NCBI GenBank assembly: GCA_021734255.1
Contig: JAIPJM010000014.1
Location: 1-63,336, forward strand
DNA length: 63,336 nt
Direction of reading: 5' to 3'
Source: Fidelibacterota bacterium
GTDB lineage: Bacteria; Fidelibacterota; UBA8477; JABMPR01
Made by a program: the position numbers and the translations under genes. Positions 1 to 8,325 of the stretch are shown here, in pieces. The number at the start of each line of letters is the position of its first letter. Positions within the stretch are counted from its first letter, which is position 1. A model generated the notes under the pieces. The model was not told where the DNA came from. It did not search any database and worked only from the letters and a program-made list of their open reading frames with translations.

Positions 1-150
1 GAAGAGTTTGAAGAAGGGAGTGTTATCATATATGCGGATGCTGCAAAAAATGCCTGAACGCGTGGCGAATTACTTCAAGCACCCCAAGATAGCTTACGCT
101 GGGTAAATGATACGATTATCCATGGCCGGTTTAATAGTAAGCCAATGTAA
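1..150 (+). pseudogene. Partial gene end, interrupted by an in-frame TGA
   Basis: The frame starting at base 1 reads as plausible protein (ending IIYADAAKNA) up to a TGA at 55-57. It then continues in the same frame with equally protein-like sequence (TRGELLQAPQDSLRWVND and onward) to a TAA at 148-150. The 5' part lies outside the window. Either the real stop is at 55-57 and the rest is chance, or the gene carries a nonsense mutation or sequencing error. Selenocysteine read-through is a remote alternative. A second frame (2-106) is also open, so a frameshift is possible. I do not recognise the family. The PfkB kinase gene begins 24 bases downstream. Confidence 0.3.
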
Positions 151-173
151 TTAGAATTGAATAGAGGATTCAA

Positions 174-1025
174 GTGCAACCCCTTGTTATTGGCTCAACC
201 ACCATAGATTTGATTGAATATCCCGGAAGTCATTTTTCTAAGATAGGTGGCGTGACCACTTATGCTGGGTTTACCTTTAAAAAGTTGGGTCTACAACCAA
301 CCGTGGTGTCAAGTTTCCCCAGCACTGATGATCGACTGAACTCAGTATTTGAAGAGAACGACATAGATCGGTATGTACAAGATGCCCCAGAATCAACAAG
401 ATTTATTAATATCTACCAAGGTCATACGAGAATTCAGAAAGTCCTTACCTTAGCTGACCCAATCTCGCTAAAACCTCTAAAACATATCATGCAAGCAAAG
501 GGGCATGTTCACCTTGGACCGCTACACCCCATAGATATCGAACCTGTTGATCTACCACTTCTAGGTGGAGCGGAATATTTTTTAAGCCTCGATGTCCAAG
601 GCTATACGAGAAAAATTGAAGGTGAGAAAATATACCCTGCAGTGTCCAAGTTACTGGACTCAGTTCTGCCCAATGTTCACGTCTTAAAGGCTGATACGGA
701 TGAACTGACTCTCGTCCTGAAACACTTTGCATGTTCGATTCCTGAGTTAATCCATCAATTTAAGCTCGACGAGTTGATTGTGACGGGAGCTGCATCGGGC
801 GGATGCGTATATGGAGCAGAGGGCGATGTAGTCCAGTACAGGCCCAGGGAAGTGCTTAGCCATGCTGAGACGACAGGAGCTGGCGATGTCTTTTTTGCTG
901 CTTACCTGGCAGCACGGTTTTACCAGAAGCAAGCTCGTTCTGCAGCTGTGAACCAGGCTGTGTCTTTGACGGAAACTTTTATTCAAGGTGGACTTATCGA
1001 GACCATCGCTTTGACGCTCAATTAG
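174..1025 (+). CDS. PfkB-family carbohydrate kinase
   Basis: This 283-residue protein has the PfkB/ribokinase fold signature near its C-terminus: TTGAGDVFFAAYLAA, where the Asp of GAGD is the catalytic base and the Gly-rich turn forms the anion hole. Members phosphorylate sugars or nucleosides with ATP in the cytoplasm. The N-terminal sugar-binding motif is weak (IGSTTIDLIEYPG), so the substrate cannot be read from sequence, and it differs clearly from the true ribokinase at 24032. The start is GTG at 174, with a purine-rich AGAGGA 7 bases upstream. It converges with the minus-strand dioxygenase gene, only 3 bases separating the two stops. Family is secure; substrate is unknown. Confidence 0.85.
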   Translation: MQPLVIGSTTIDLIEYPGSHFSKIGGVTTYAGFTFKKLGLQPTVVSSFPSTDDRLNSVFEENDIDRYVQDAPESTRFINIYQGHTRIQKVLTLADPISLKPLKHIMQAKGHVHLGPLHPIDIEPVDLPLLGGAEYFLSLDVQGYTRKIEGEKIYPAVSKLLDSVLPNVHVLKADTDELTLVLKHFACSIPELIHQFKLDELIVTGAASGGCVYGAEGDVVQYRPREVLSHAETTGAGDVFFAAYLAARFYQKQARSAAVNQAVSLTETFIQGGLIETIALTLN

Positions 1026-1028
1026 CGT

Positions 1029-1775
1029 TTACCATTTGGTCTCACGCGGGAGGATGAAAGGTTCGGCCAGACCCTTGAGCGTTCCATCTGTTTCATAAAT
1101 CGGTTCGGATGAAAACTGCATTGAGTATGCTCTGCGCATCTTGTCCGTCTGATTCGGGCCAGAGCGGTGGAGTGCAACGCTGCTGAACACGACCAATGAC
1201 CCTGCCGGGACCTCAATAAGATCACCTGGATCAGTTCCCGTATAACCGATCCGATCACCACCATCTTCCGGGATACTGTGAGGAATCTTCTCCTTCGTAC
1301 CAGCTTTGGAATAGGGGAGGATGGAGATCGTACCGTTAACCTCATTCACATCATCCAAGGGAATCCAGCAGTTCAGATAGGGCTTATGAGGAGTATCCAC
1401 ATACCCTGAATCCTGGTGCCAATTAAAGACGGATTTCTGATCGCGAAATTTGGCGACAAATTGATCCCAGAAAAGATAGATGGGCTCACCGATCAGCTTT
1501 TGACCTATCTGGTAGAAGAACTTAGAAAAGATAAACTCTCTCAGGCGTGGTCGCTCTACGGAGGGTAAGAATACGAAGTAGCGGCTATCCCTGTGACTTA
1601 ATCCCAGGCTATTGGAACCTTCCCTGTCCATCGCATGGTTTTGCGCTGCGATCGCAATATCACATTCCTCACGCAACATTTCGAGCGTCTCTCGATCAAA
1701 CACATTGTCCAGGATGAAATATCCATCTTCATGGTAGCGATTGATCTGGTCTGAATTGATCATATACGGTTTCAT
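1029..1775 (-). CDS. Phytanoyl-CoA dioxygenase (PhyH) family protein
   Basis: A 248-residue Fe(II)/2-oxoglutarate-dependent oxygenase of the PhyH family. The iron ligands are visible: the HQD triad start (about His120 and Asp122, in NWHQDSGY) and the distal His about 203 in LHRSGPN, followed by the Arg pair about 214-215 that would bind 2-oxoglutarate. The family hydroxylates small molecules using O2. ATG at 1775 is preferred over the in-frame TTG at 1778 because GAGGA lies 5 bases upstream. It is the third gene of the minus-strand operon, 7 bases after the activase stop. An O2-dependent enzyme co-transcribed with an O2-sensitive glycyl radical enzyme is odd. Substrate unknown. Confidence 0.87.
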   Translation of the reverse strand: MKPYMINSDQINRYHEDGYFILDNVFDRETLEMLREECDIAIAAQNHAMDREGSNSLGLSHRDSRYFVFLPSVERPRLREFIFSKFFYQIGQKLIGEPIYLFWDQFVAKFRDQKSVFNWHQDSGYVDTPHKPYLNCWIPLDDVNEVNGTISILPYSKAGTKEKIPHSIPEDGGDRIGYTGTDPGDLIEVPAGSLVVFSSVALHRSGPNQTDKMRRAYSMQFSSEPIYETDGTLKGLAEPFILPRETKW

Positions 1776-1782
1776 CAATTCC

Positions 1783-2688
1783 TCATATTATCTGAATAGG
1801 TATGTTTATTTCGTGTGAAAGCAACTTGTGCCATCTGCTCAGGTCACCTTCTGTCGTACTGGCTGGCAATGATATGGGAACCTCCATACCCAGATCCCTC
1901 CACTTCGAACGACCAAAACTATGGTAGGGCAGTACGTGTACCCCTTTCAACTCCGGATACTTCTGAGCGAGGGAGAGGATGGCATCCAGGTGTTTGTCGT
2001 CATCATTGATACCTGGAATGAGTGGACACCGCAGGATGACCTGCTGTTCATTCCTGAGCAGGTACTCAAGATTCTCAAGGATGACCTTATTTCGAACACC
2101 TGTCAACTTTCGATGATTTTCTAAACCTGTCGCTTTGTAATCAAAGTAGTACAGATCAACAAAATCCATGATCTGATCGAGGTGCTCTGTGGGAGCATGC
2201 CCCGAAGTATCCAAACAGGTATGAATATTCTCTCCTTTGATCGCTTCCAATAATTCGCGGATAAAATGAATTTGCATGAGCGGTTCTCCGCCGCTAAGCG
2301 TGACACCACCGCTAGATGATTCATAGTAGCTGCGATCCTTCAGAATGACCTGTATGATATCCGGGGCAGACCAGTACTTGCCTACAATAGAGAGCGCGCG
2401 ATTTGGACATGCAGAAACACATGCACCATTGAGATCACAGGCATCAAAGGCTGCAAAATGATGCTGTTCAACGTGGGCATGAGCACCGCTCGGGCATACC
2501 TTGACACACTCGAGACAATCCTGGCATTGCGCTTGACGAAACCGCAATTGTGGCTGAGTGCTGTGAGTCTCAGGGTTATGACACCATACGCAGGAAAGGG
2601 GACATCCTTTCATGAAAATGGTCGTACGGATACCCGGACCATCCTCCAGGGAAAACCGGTGTATGTCGGAAATGAGTCCTTGAAGCAT
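1783..2688 (-). CDS. Glycyl-radical enzyme activating protein (radical SAM)
   Basis: A 301-residue radical-SAM activase that installs the glycyl radical on the partner encoded just upstream. The SAM-cluster motif C29-x3-C33-x2-C36 is clear (KGCPLSCVWCHNPE). It is followed by a ferredoxin-like insert with C55, C58, C61 and C65 and a second group C84, C90 and C94. This insert is typical of activases for non-PFL glycyl radical enzymes (dehydratase/lyase types) and absent from the PFL activase itself. SAM-binding GGEP follows (SGGEPLMQ). The gene starts 14 bases after the glycyl radical enzyme stop, so the two are surely co-transcribed. A weak AGGATCC serves as ribosome site. Confidence 0.94.
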   Translation of the reverse strand: MLQGLISDIHRFSLEDGPGIRTTIFMKGCPLSCVWCHNPETHSTQPQLRFRQAQCQDCLECVKVCPSGAHAHVEQHHFAAFDACDLNGACVSACPNRALSIVGKYWSAPDIIQVILKDRSYYESSSGGVTLSGGEPLMQIHFIRELLEAIKGENIHTCLDTSGHAPTEHLDQIMDFVDLYYFDYKATGLENHRKLTGVRNKVILENLEYLLRNEQQVILRCPLIPGINDDDKHLDAILSLAQKYPELKGVHVLPYHSFGRSKWRDLGMEVPISLPASTTEGDLSRWHKLLSHEINIPIQII

Positions 2689-2702
2689 TGCTGTCGTGGA
2701 TC

Positions 2703-4937
2703 CTAGTAGAGTGTCCGGTTGAGAATCTCGAGTTGGACATCGTGGTCCAATTCGATAAAGCGTGCCGAGAACCCACCTACACGAACGAATACGTGAGAAT
2801 AGGCTTCAGGATTGTCCATCGCTTTCTCAAGCTCATCTCGGTCCACAACCGTGATCATAGCCTGAGCCCCACCATTTTTGAAATAGCTGTCTAGTAATGC
2901 GACTACCTTCGCTCGGTGGTGAATAAATGTATCCCGGCTAAACTTCATATTTTGAACGGCGCCTGCATGGATGGAGTGTGCGGGCTTCACCAGTGAGTTT
3001 AGAAGCGCTGTTGCTCCTTCTTTATCATTTCCACTGGAAGGCGCATTTCCATTGTTCATGGAAGTTCCGGATCTTCGGCCGTCTGCGCTGGCTGAAGTCC
3101 AGCGACCCATAAGGGTGTTGGCACTATTGTTAATAATGACCACCAGGTAGGAGTGCAGGTCAACTTCCTTAGCCTGATCAGCTACGTATTCGCAAACATG
3201 GTGATGGAGTTCATCATACATCCTGTCAGCCACTTCAATATCATTCCCATACTTGGGGAGATCCTGAAGTTGTTTTCTGAGCAATGCATGTCCCTCAAAA
3301 TCTGAATCCAATGCCTGGATCAATTCTTCCAGGCTGACTTGCTTATCCTCAAAGACCAATTGTCTTATTGCCAGCAGGCTGTCAGCAGCATTTGTATTTC
3401 CATAGGTCTCAAGTGTACCACCAAGATAGCGGATACCGTCATTAAAAATACTTTTCCCACGTTCGATGCAGTTATCATACAGGAGGCTGGTAAACAGAAA
3501 ACTGGCTGCCTGTCCGGCGACAGAGTATTCCATAGCCTCCTGTTGTGCCATCAATCGCACATGATGCTCTACCTGACGTTTGTAGGCCGAGAGCAACTCC
3601 TCAAAGCTGGTAAATGTATTAGCCGCTCCCAGGGGCAGGCCCATATTTCGTTTTGAAACAGGATCAAAGCCGTTATGAAGCGTGATCTCGAGTGCCTTTA
3701 GGAGATTTATCACTCCGCTCGGTGTACCAAAACTCTGGTGGTCCAGGATATATTCACCACAACCGTAAGGGGTATATTGTTCCGCCTCGAGTTCAGAGAA
3801 TCCAAAAGCCTTCTGAACCGATGGAATGTTGGCGTCATCGTTATAAAGAATGGGAAAAGTGCGCCCCTCAGACAGGACATCATATGCCTTCTCAAGCAAC
3901 TTTTGATTCATACCATCATAAATGCGTAGCGATAGTTGGGGCTCGATCGCTAGTACCACACGAGTTGCCTCCATCGCCAGCAGTGCAAAATGATCAGCAT
4001 TCGCCTCATCCTTGCGGCCTTTGCCCCCGATAATGATCCTGCCATGCACACGAGTCTCTCGATCTGCCATCAACTTCCAAAGGGAGTTCAACATTTCTTG
4101 CGCTTCAATTTCAGAGATCACACCTGAACTCAGATCTTCATGCAGAAAATCTCCGAGATAAACATCCATTCTGCCATAATTTCTATTGTCTGCAAGTAGG
4201 GAATAAAGCCAGAAAAGTTGAATAGCTTCGTGGAAAGAGCTTGGGGCAGAGGTGAGCAGTGCTTTTAGCGATTTGATGATTATACGTAAACGTTTAGAGC
4301 GCTCGGGATCGACCAGAGATTCACGTATCACTGAGAGCGAACCGATGTACGCGGTGATGGTATCTCGTAAAATCTGGAGCGCACCAAGCATGGCCTCAAG
4401 AAAGGCTGGCTCATGTTCATCACCACTTTGAATGCGGGCCTTAATAAGATTCTCTAATCCACCAATACCCAACTGAAGGAGTTGCTCATAATTCAAGTTG
4501 CCACCCGTCAGTCGATACAGCGGAAATGCGATTCCAGGTTCACCCATCCAATTATCAGACGGGAGAAACTTTTTCAGTTCAGTTGAATAGGATGCTCGAA
4601 GCTTGGCGGATGTGTTTTCCTGCTCCCAGAAATCGATCATGGCTTCGATATCACGTTTCTCTTCATCTGAATAGTGAGAGCTCGTCATAGTCGCCCGCAT
4701 TACTTCAGCCAGGTGGTAGTACCCGAATGCTTTCTGTCCCCATTCATCAATGCTGAAACCGACAAGCGGTCGGTCATAACGACCCGCGAAATGGTCTTCA
4801 ATCTTCGGGGCTACGAATGACCCGCTCATTTGAACCTTTAAACAGGCTAATTCTCTTTCTGCTGGCAGTGCACCTATCAGCGTCTGATAGGTGGAAGTGA
4901 ATTGAAGTTCTCTCCTAAAGTTGTATCGCTCTGTCAT
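2703..4937 (-). CDS. Glycyl radical enzyme (PFL-like family)
   Basis: A full-length 744-residue glycyl radical enzyme. The thiyl-radical Cys393 lies in a G-C-G-E motif (PYGCGEYIL), with Glu395 in the place of the general base of the eliminase/dehydratase group (GCxE), unlike the adjacent Cys-Cys of pyruvate formate-lyase. The glycyl-radical loop is near the C-terminus (FVRVGGFSARF, radical Gly about 722), preceded by the usual ADGRRSGT and KNGGAQAMITVVD segments. Such enzymes perform anaerobic C-O, C-N or C-C cleavage in the cytoplasm. The substrate cannot be assigned. A good ribosome site (GAGGA) precedes the ATG. It is first gene of a three-gene operon, divergent from an AraC regulator. Confidence 0.93.
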   Translation of the reverse strand: MTERYNFRRELQFTSTYQTLIGALPAERELACLKVQMSGSFVAPKIEDHFAGRYDRPLVGFSIDEWGQKAFGYYHLAEVMRATMTSSHYSDEEKRDIEAMIDFWEQENTSAKLRASYSTELKKFLPSDNWMGEPGIAFPLYRLTGGNLNYEQLLQLGIGGLENLIKARIQSGDEHEPAFLEAMLGALQILRDTITAYIGSLSVIRESLVDPERSKRLRIIIKSLKALLTSAPSSFHEAIQLFWLYSLLADNRNYGRMDVYLGDFLHEDLSSGVISEIEAQEMLNSLWKLMADRETRVHGRIIIGGKGRKDEANADHFALLAMEATRVVLAIEPQLSLRIYDGMNQKLLEKAYDVLSEGRTFPILYNDDANIPSVQKAFGFSELEAEQYTPYGCGEYILDHQSFGTPSGVINLLKALEITLHNGFDPVSKRNMGLPLGAANTFTSFEELLSAYKRQVEHHVRLMAQQEAMEYSVAGQAASFLFTSLLYDNCIERGKSIFNDGIRYLGGTLETYGNTNAADSLLAIRQLVFEDKQVSLEELIQALDSDFEGHALLRKQLQDLPKYGNDIEVADRMYDELHHHVCEYVADQAKEVDLHSYLVVIINNSANTLMGRWTSASADGRRSGTSMNNGNAPSSGNDKEGATALLNSLVKPAHSIHAGAVQNMKFSRDTFIHHRAKVVALLDSYFKNGGAQAMITVVDRDELEKAMDNPEAYSHVFVRVGGFSARFIELDHDVQLEILNRTLY

Positions 4938-5003
4938 AATTCCTCATACTAGTGTGATCTTGATGTAATATATTCTAAACACGCTGTCAATTCTTGTTCT
5001 AGG
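4938..5003. promoter_or_regulatory. Divergent intergenic region, glycyl-radical operon / AraC
   Basis: This 66-bp AT-rich gap separates two divergent genes and must hold or abut the promoters of both. The GAGGA ribosome site of the glycyl radical gene is visible at its left edge. I see no convincing pair of direct repeats for AraC binding, and no promoter hexamers good enough to assign. Placement rests on gene orientation alone. Confidence 0.5.
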
Positions 5004-5894
5004 ATGACTAAAAATATGTGCTATATTGATATTATGAATGTTTCGATTACTCTGAGATCAGCACAGATCATACCTGATGACCTGGGTATCCACCTTGCCA
5101 TACATCACTCGTTAAAGCCTTTGACTAACCCACACGACCACGATTTTTATGAGATTTTCCTCCTGGTCTCTGGTCAAGTTCGGCATATCGCGAATGGTGC
5201 AGAGGAGGTCATCTCAACCAACAGTCTGACCTTTATCCGGCCAGAAGATATTCATTATTATCAGCAGGTCGGTGAAGATGACTTCACACTGATGAACCTT
5301 GCATTTTCAATAGCCATGATGCAACAGATTACGGATTATCTAGGGATAGAGAATGAGCTGGAAGCGTTGCAAGATAGCTGGTCACCCACAACCAGGATTC
5401 TGCAATCTGGAAGGACCCAAGAGCTTTTTGATAGGGCAAAGCATCTCATTCGACTTGGCCGGGAAAATAGATATGATTATGAGCTGGCGGCGAAAGTTCT
5501 CCTTGCCGAATTTTTTGGCGAGTTATCTACATCTGTGGGAGATGAGATTGAACAGGACATGCCTGCTTGGATACTGAGACTGACAAAAAAAATCAGTGAA
5601 CCTGATAATCTTCGTGAAGGTTTAGAGCGGTTAAAAGCTCTGTCGCATTGCAGTCCCGAACACTTGAATCGATCGTTCAGGCAGTATCTGGGAGAGAGCC
5701 CCACAGAATATATCAATCGGTTGAGACTCGAGTACGTGGCGAATTTATTGATTAGCACGAATAGTGATGTTGGGTCGATAGCCTACGAAGCAGGCTATAA
5801 TAACCTTAGTCATTTCAATCACAGATTCAAACGGCACTACCAGATGTCACCTCGAAATTATCGCCGCCAATTTCAGACTCAAGTAGTTCCCTAG
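5004..5894 (+). CDS. AraC-family transcriptional regulator
   Basis: A 296-residue regulator. The N-terminal cupin-type sensing domain has a metal or sugar pocket start (NPHDHDFYEIF) and the later RPEDIHYY strand. The C-terminal part carries two helix-turn-helix motifs; the second ends in the family signature (DVGSIAYEAGYNNLSHFNHRFKR), followed by SPRNYRR. Such proteins usually activate an adjacent catabolic operon in response to a sugar-like ligand, and the divergent glycyl-radical operon is the obvious target. The start is uncertain: ATG at 5004, 5016 or 5034 are all in frame and none has a good ribosome site. Confidence 0.92.
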   Translation: MTKNMCYIDIMNVSITLRSAQIIPDDLGIHLAIHHSLKPLTNPHDHDFYEIFLLVSGQVRHIANGAEEVISTNSLTFIRPEDIHYYQQVGEDDFTLMNLAFSIAMMQQITDYLGIENELEALQDSWSPTTRILQSGRTQELFDRAKHLIRLGRENRYDYELAAKVLLAEFFGELSTSVGDEIEQDMPAWILRLTKKISEPDNLREGLERLKALSHCSPEHLNRSFRQYLGESPTEYINRLRLEYVANLLISTNSDVGSIAYEAGYNNLSHFNHRFKRHYQMSPRNYRRQFQTQVVP

Positions 5895-6308
5895 CTGCAT
5901 GTTAACCACCCAGACAATCTTTTAGGATCTATAGGTTCCAAAATTGCTCGCGGATCTATGGAGCTTATTGAAGGTGGCTCGAAATCTATAGCCATGCGCT
6001 ATCGTTTATTCAATAAACATAAGAGTATAATAAACAAAAAGATAAGGCAATAAAACAACGAACAGATATGTCATAGAAACTACATAAATATTGAACAAAT
6101 TAGATTAAATAAGACTAAAACAGACATATATGAAGAGTATGTAAATATAATAATAACAATGTAGTAAGGTTTTAAATATTTTTATTGCACATGCATCAAT
6201 GCTCGATTAATATTTCTGCACAACCGATTGAGCATTCAAAATAGTATCCTCGTAGAATGGAACAGTATATTGCTCGTCTAATGCAGGTCAAGGGAAAGTA
6301 GAATCGAA
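5895..6308. promoter_or_regulatory. AT-rich intergenic region before the LacI gene
   Basis: No gene is seen in these 414 bases. The right two thirds are strongly A/T-rich (about 6000-6240) and likely carry the promoter for the LacI gene and perhaps the whole downstream run. The left end has three copies of an ATCTATAG-like octamer at 5927-5934, 5954-5961 (ATCTATGG) and 5984-5991, spaced 27 and 30 bases apart. These could be operator half-sites but are short enough to be chance. A purine-rich AAGGGAAAGTAG precedes the LacI start. No terminator hairpin with a T-run was found after the AraC gene. Confidence 0.45.
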
Positions 6309-7337
6309 ATGCGTGTGACAATTAAAGATATTGCGGCTACAGCCGGTGTTTCAGCCACTACTGTCTCGCGTATTCTGAATTCCCAAAGCAAGAAATATAG
6401 GATCAGTGAAAAAACAGCGAATATAGTTCGCAAAACAGCTAAGGAATTGAACTACCGTCCAAATCAGATGGCACGTAGTCTAAGATTGAAGCGAACCCAC
6501 TCTATCGGGCTGGTTGTTCCTGATATTGCGAATCCATTCTTTGCTCAAGTTACAAAAAGTATTCAAACACAAGCCTATAAATTTGGGTACAGCACAATCG
6601 TCTGTAACACAGATGATCAACATCAACTTGAGAAGGATCAGATCGATCTTCTTATAAGTAAGGGGGTTGATGGTCTGATTGTCATGCCTGTTGGTATTGA
6701 ATACAAGCATTTGGAGAGTATCAGGGGTGAGGGTATACATCTGGTTCTCATGGATAGAGTGTTTGATGACGTTGCCTTCCCGTCGGTTGTGGTGGATAAT
6801 TACGCAGGTGCTCATGAGGCTGTGAGCTATTTGATAGGAAAAGGACATCGCAGGATTGGAATAATCCAGGGTATTGCAAATACCTCCACAAATAAGGAGA
6901 GAGCAAGAGGCTATAAAGATGCGCTACGAAGGCACGGCCTTGAGATTGATAACAACTTGATTTCTGGAAATGACTATACCAGGGAAAATGGATACATTGA
7001 AACAAAATTACTGTTAAGTCAAAACGATCCCGTCACGGCAATATTTACCACGAGTGACTTGATCACCATCGGTGCCTTGGAAGCGATATTTGAGGAAAAC
7101 CTCAATATACCTGAAGATATATCAATCGTTTCATTCGATGATATCGAGATTGCACCCTTCCTCGTTGCACCCCTGACGGCAGTACATCAGCCCAAGCGCC
7201 TTATGGGGGAGATGGCTGTAAAGATGCTTCTCGAATACCTAGAGGGGAATGAAGAGAACCCGACAAAGAAGATTGTACTGAAACCTAATCTCATTGAACG
7301 CGCATCAGTTTCGGAACGAATCCCTGTAACAAGCTGA
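6309..7337 (+). CDS. LacI-family transcriptional regulator
   Basis: A 342-residue repressor of standard length. The N-terminal helix-turn-helix is textbook (TIKDIAATAGVSATTVSRIL, residues about 4-23), followed by the hinge (NYRPNQMARSLR). The rest is a periplasmic-binding-like sugar sensor domain with the conserved GLVVPDIANPFFA segment and a C-terminal GDxxxSIVSFDD-like core (ISIVSFDDIEIAPF). LacI members bind palindromic operators and release on sugar binding. As first gene of the long plus-strand run, just before the ABC sugar importer, it probably controls that operon. I could not identify its operator. Confidence 0.95.
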   Translation: MRVTIKDIAATAGVSATTVSRILNSQSKKYRISEKTANIVRKTAKELNYRPNQMARSLRLKRTHSIGLVVPDIANPFFAQVTKSIQTQAYKFGYSTIVCNTDDQHQLEKDQIDLLISKGVDGLIVMPVGIEYKHLESIRGEGIHLVLMDRVFDDVAFPSVVVDNYAGAHEAVSYLIGKGHRRIGIIQGIANTSTNKERARGYKDALRRHGLEIDNNLISGNDYTRENGYIETKLLLSQNDPVTAIFTTSDLITIGALEAIFEENLNIPEDISIVSFDDIEIAPFLVAPLTAVHQPKRLMGEMAVKMLLEYLEGNEENPTKKIVLKPNLIERASVSERIPVTS

Positions 7338-7375
7338 AATTTAGTAACAGATAATTTGGCAAAGGAATTATCAAC

Positions 7376-8290
7376 ATGAAAGATCAACAGAGAGAACAAA
7401 CGTTTGCGCTTAGAGGTGGTAGTGACTATCGTCAGCCCCTGCGCTTTGTTTTGGGTCTTCTTAAGGTGACAATTCTTATAGCCGCTGTGCCTTTGCTCAT
7501 ATCCTGTGATGAACAAATAGATAACGGTGTTGCTTCCTATCAAGGGGAACGTGCGCTGGAGCTCCTTGAGGTAACTACAAGCTACACACCTGAGATTCAA
7601 TGGTTAGGGGGGCGTGTAGCGGCTGTTGGTGCGAATGAGGGTAGCATCCCCGCTCTGGACTCAACGCTCGTTTGGATCTCTACTTCTGACGAAAATACTA
7701 TCTCATCATATATGAAATTCGGTATGCATACAGATTCAGTGTTTATCGAAAGTGTGGATGGAACAGTCAGAGATAGCTTGATTGATGGCTTAACCTATAC
7801 ATTCTGGATCGCTGACCTGGAGGCAATGGAAAATCAATTAGATACACTGATTTTGAATGATACAATTTTTGATTCCAGACAAATGGTAGCAAATTTAACC
7901 ATCCCCGGTATTGCAGGCGGCGAAAAAAATTCTTCGGGTCAATTCATGTATAAGATGAATGTATTTCGCGAAGAAACACTCATTGCAGACCAGATAATTT
8001 TGAACTGGACACCTGCAGATGTCCCCTTTCGCAGAATAGCCATCAGGGAAGGCAGGTTCGGAGCGTTTACCAATTTGATCTGGCACATTGTCCAACCTGA
8101 TTCTGTAACCGCCAGTATCTACCCACCTGTGGTAATTGGGTCGGCACCAGATGGGACAGACACTGCTGCTGAATGGCCTGGAACTGGGTTTGACCCTGAA
8201 AAAGACTATTTCATTTGGATGGCAAACGACGATTGGGAAATTGACTTTTATCCATTCGCCAAGGGCTACGCTTGGTTCAAGCTACTATAA
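7376..8290 (+). CDS. Hypothetical lipoprotein before the sugar ABC transporter
   Basis: A 304-residue protein I do not recognise. A basic N-terminus and a hydrophobic stretch (about residues 23-43) end in a lipobox-like LISC, giving lipidation at Cys44 and an envelope location. The n-region is unusually long. The mature part looks all-beta, with Thr/Ser/Asp-rich strands and a tryptophan-rich tail (WMANDDWEIDF), reminiscent of fibronectin- or Ig-like sandwich domains. It has a good ribosome site (AAAGGA, 9 bases upstream) and sits between the LacI regulator and the solute-binding protein. An accessory glycan-binding role is possible but is only inference from position. Confidence 0.75.
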   Translation: MKDQQREQTFALRGGSDYRQPLRFVLGLLKVTILIAAVPLLISCDEQIDNGVASYQGERALELLEVTTSYTPEIQWLGGRVAAVGANEGSIPALDSTLVWISTSDENTISSYMKFGMHTDSVFIESVDGTVRDSLIDGLTYTFWIADLEAMENQLDTLILNDTIFDSRQMVANLTIPGIAGGEKNSSGQFMYKMNVFREETLIADQIILNWTPADVPFRRIAIREGRFGAFTNLIWHIVQPDSVTASIYPPVVIGSAPDGTDTAAEWPGTGFDPEKDYFIWMANDDWEIDFYPFAKGYAWFKLL

Positions 8291-8325
8291 TAATTTTTAA
8301 TAATGATAATCGACTAGGAGCATTA

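Noticed and set aside
4287-4296. TAAACGTTTA palindrome resembling a LacI-type operator
   Set aside because: It sits in the middle of the glycyl radical coding sequence, more than 600 bases from its start, and encodes ordinary residues; a chance occurrence is more likely.
8272-8325. Upstream start (ATG 8272) for the first sugar-binding protein
   Set aside because: It overlaps the previous gene and adds 18 residues before a perfect lipoprotein signal; ATG 8326 has GGAG at the right distance.
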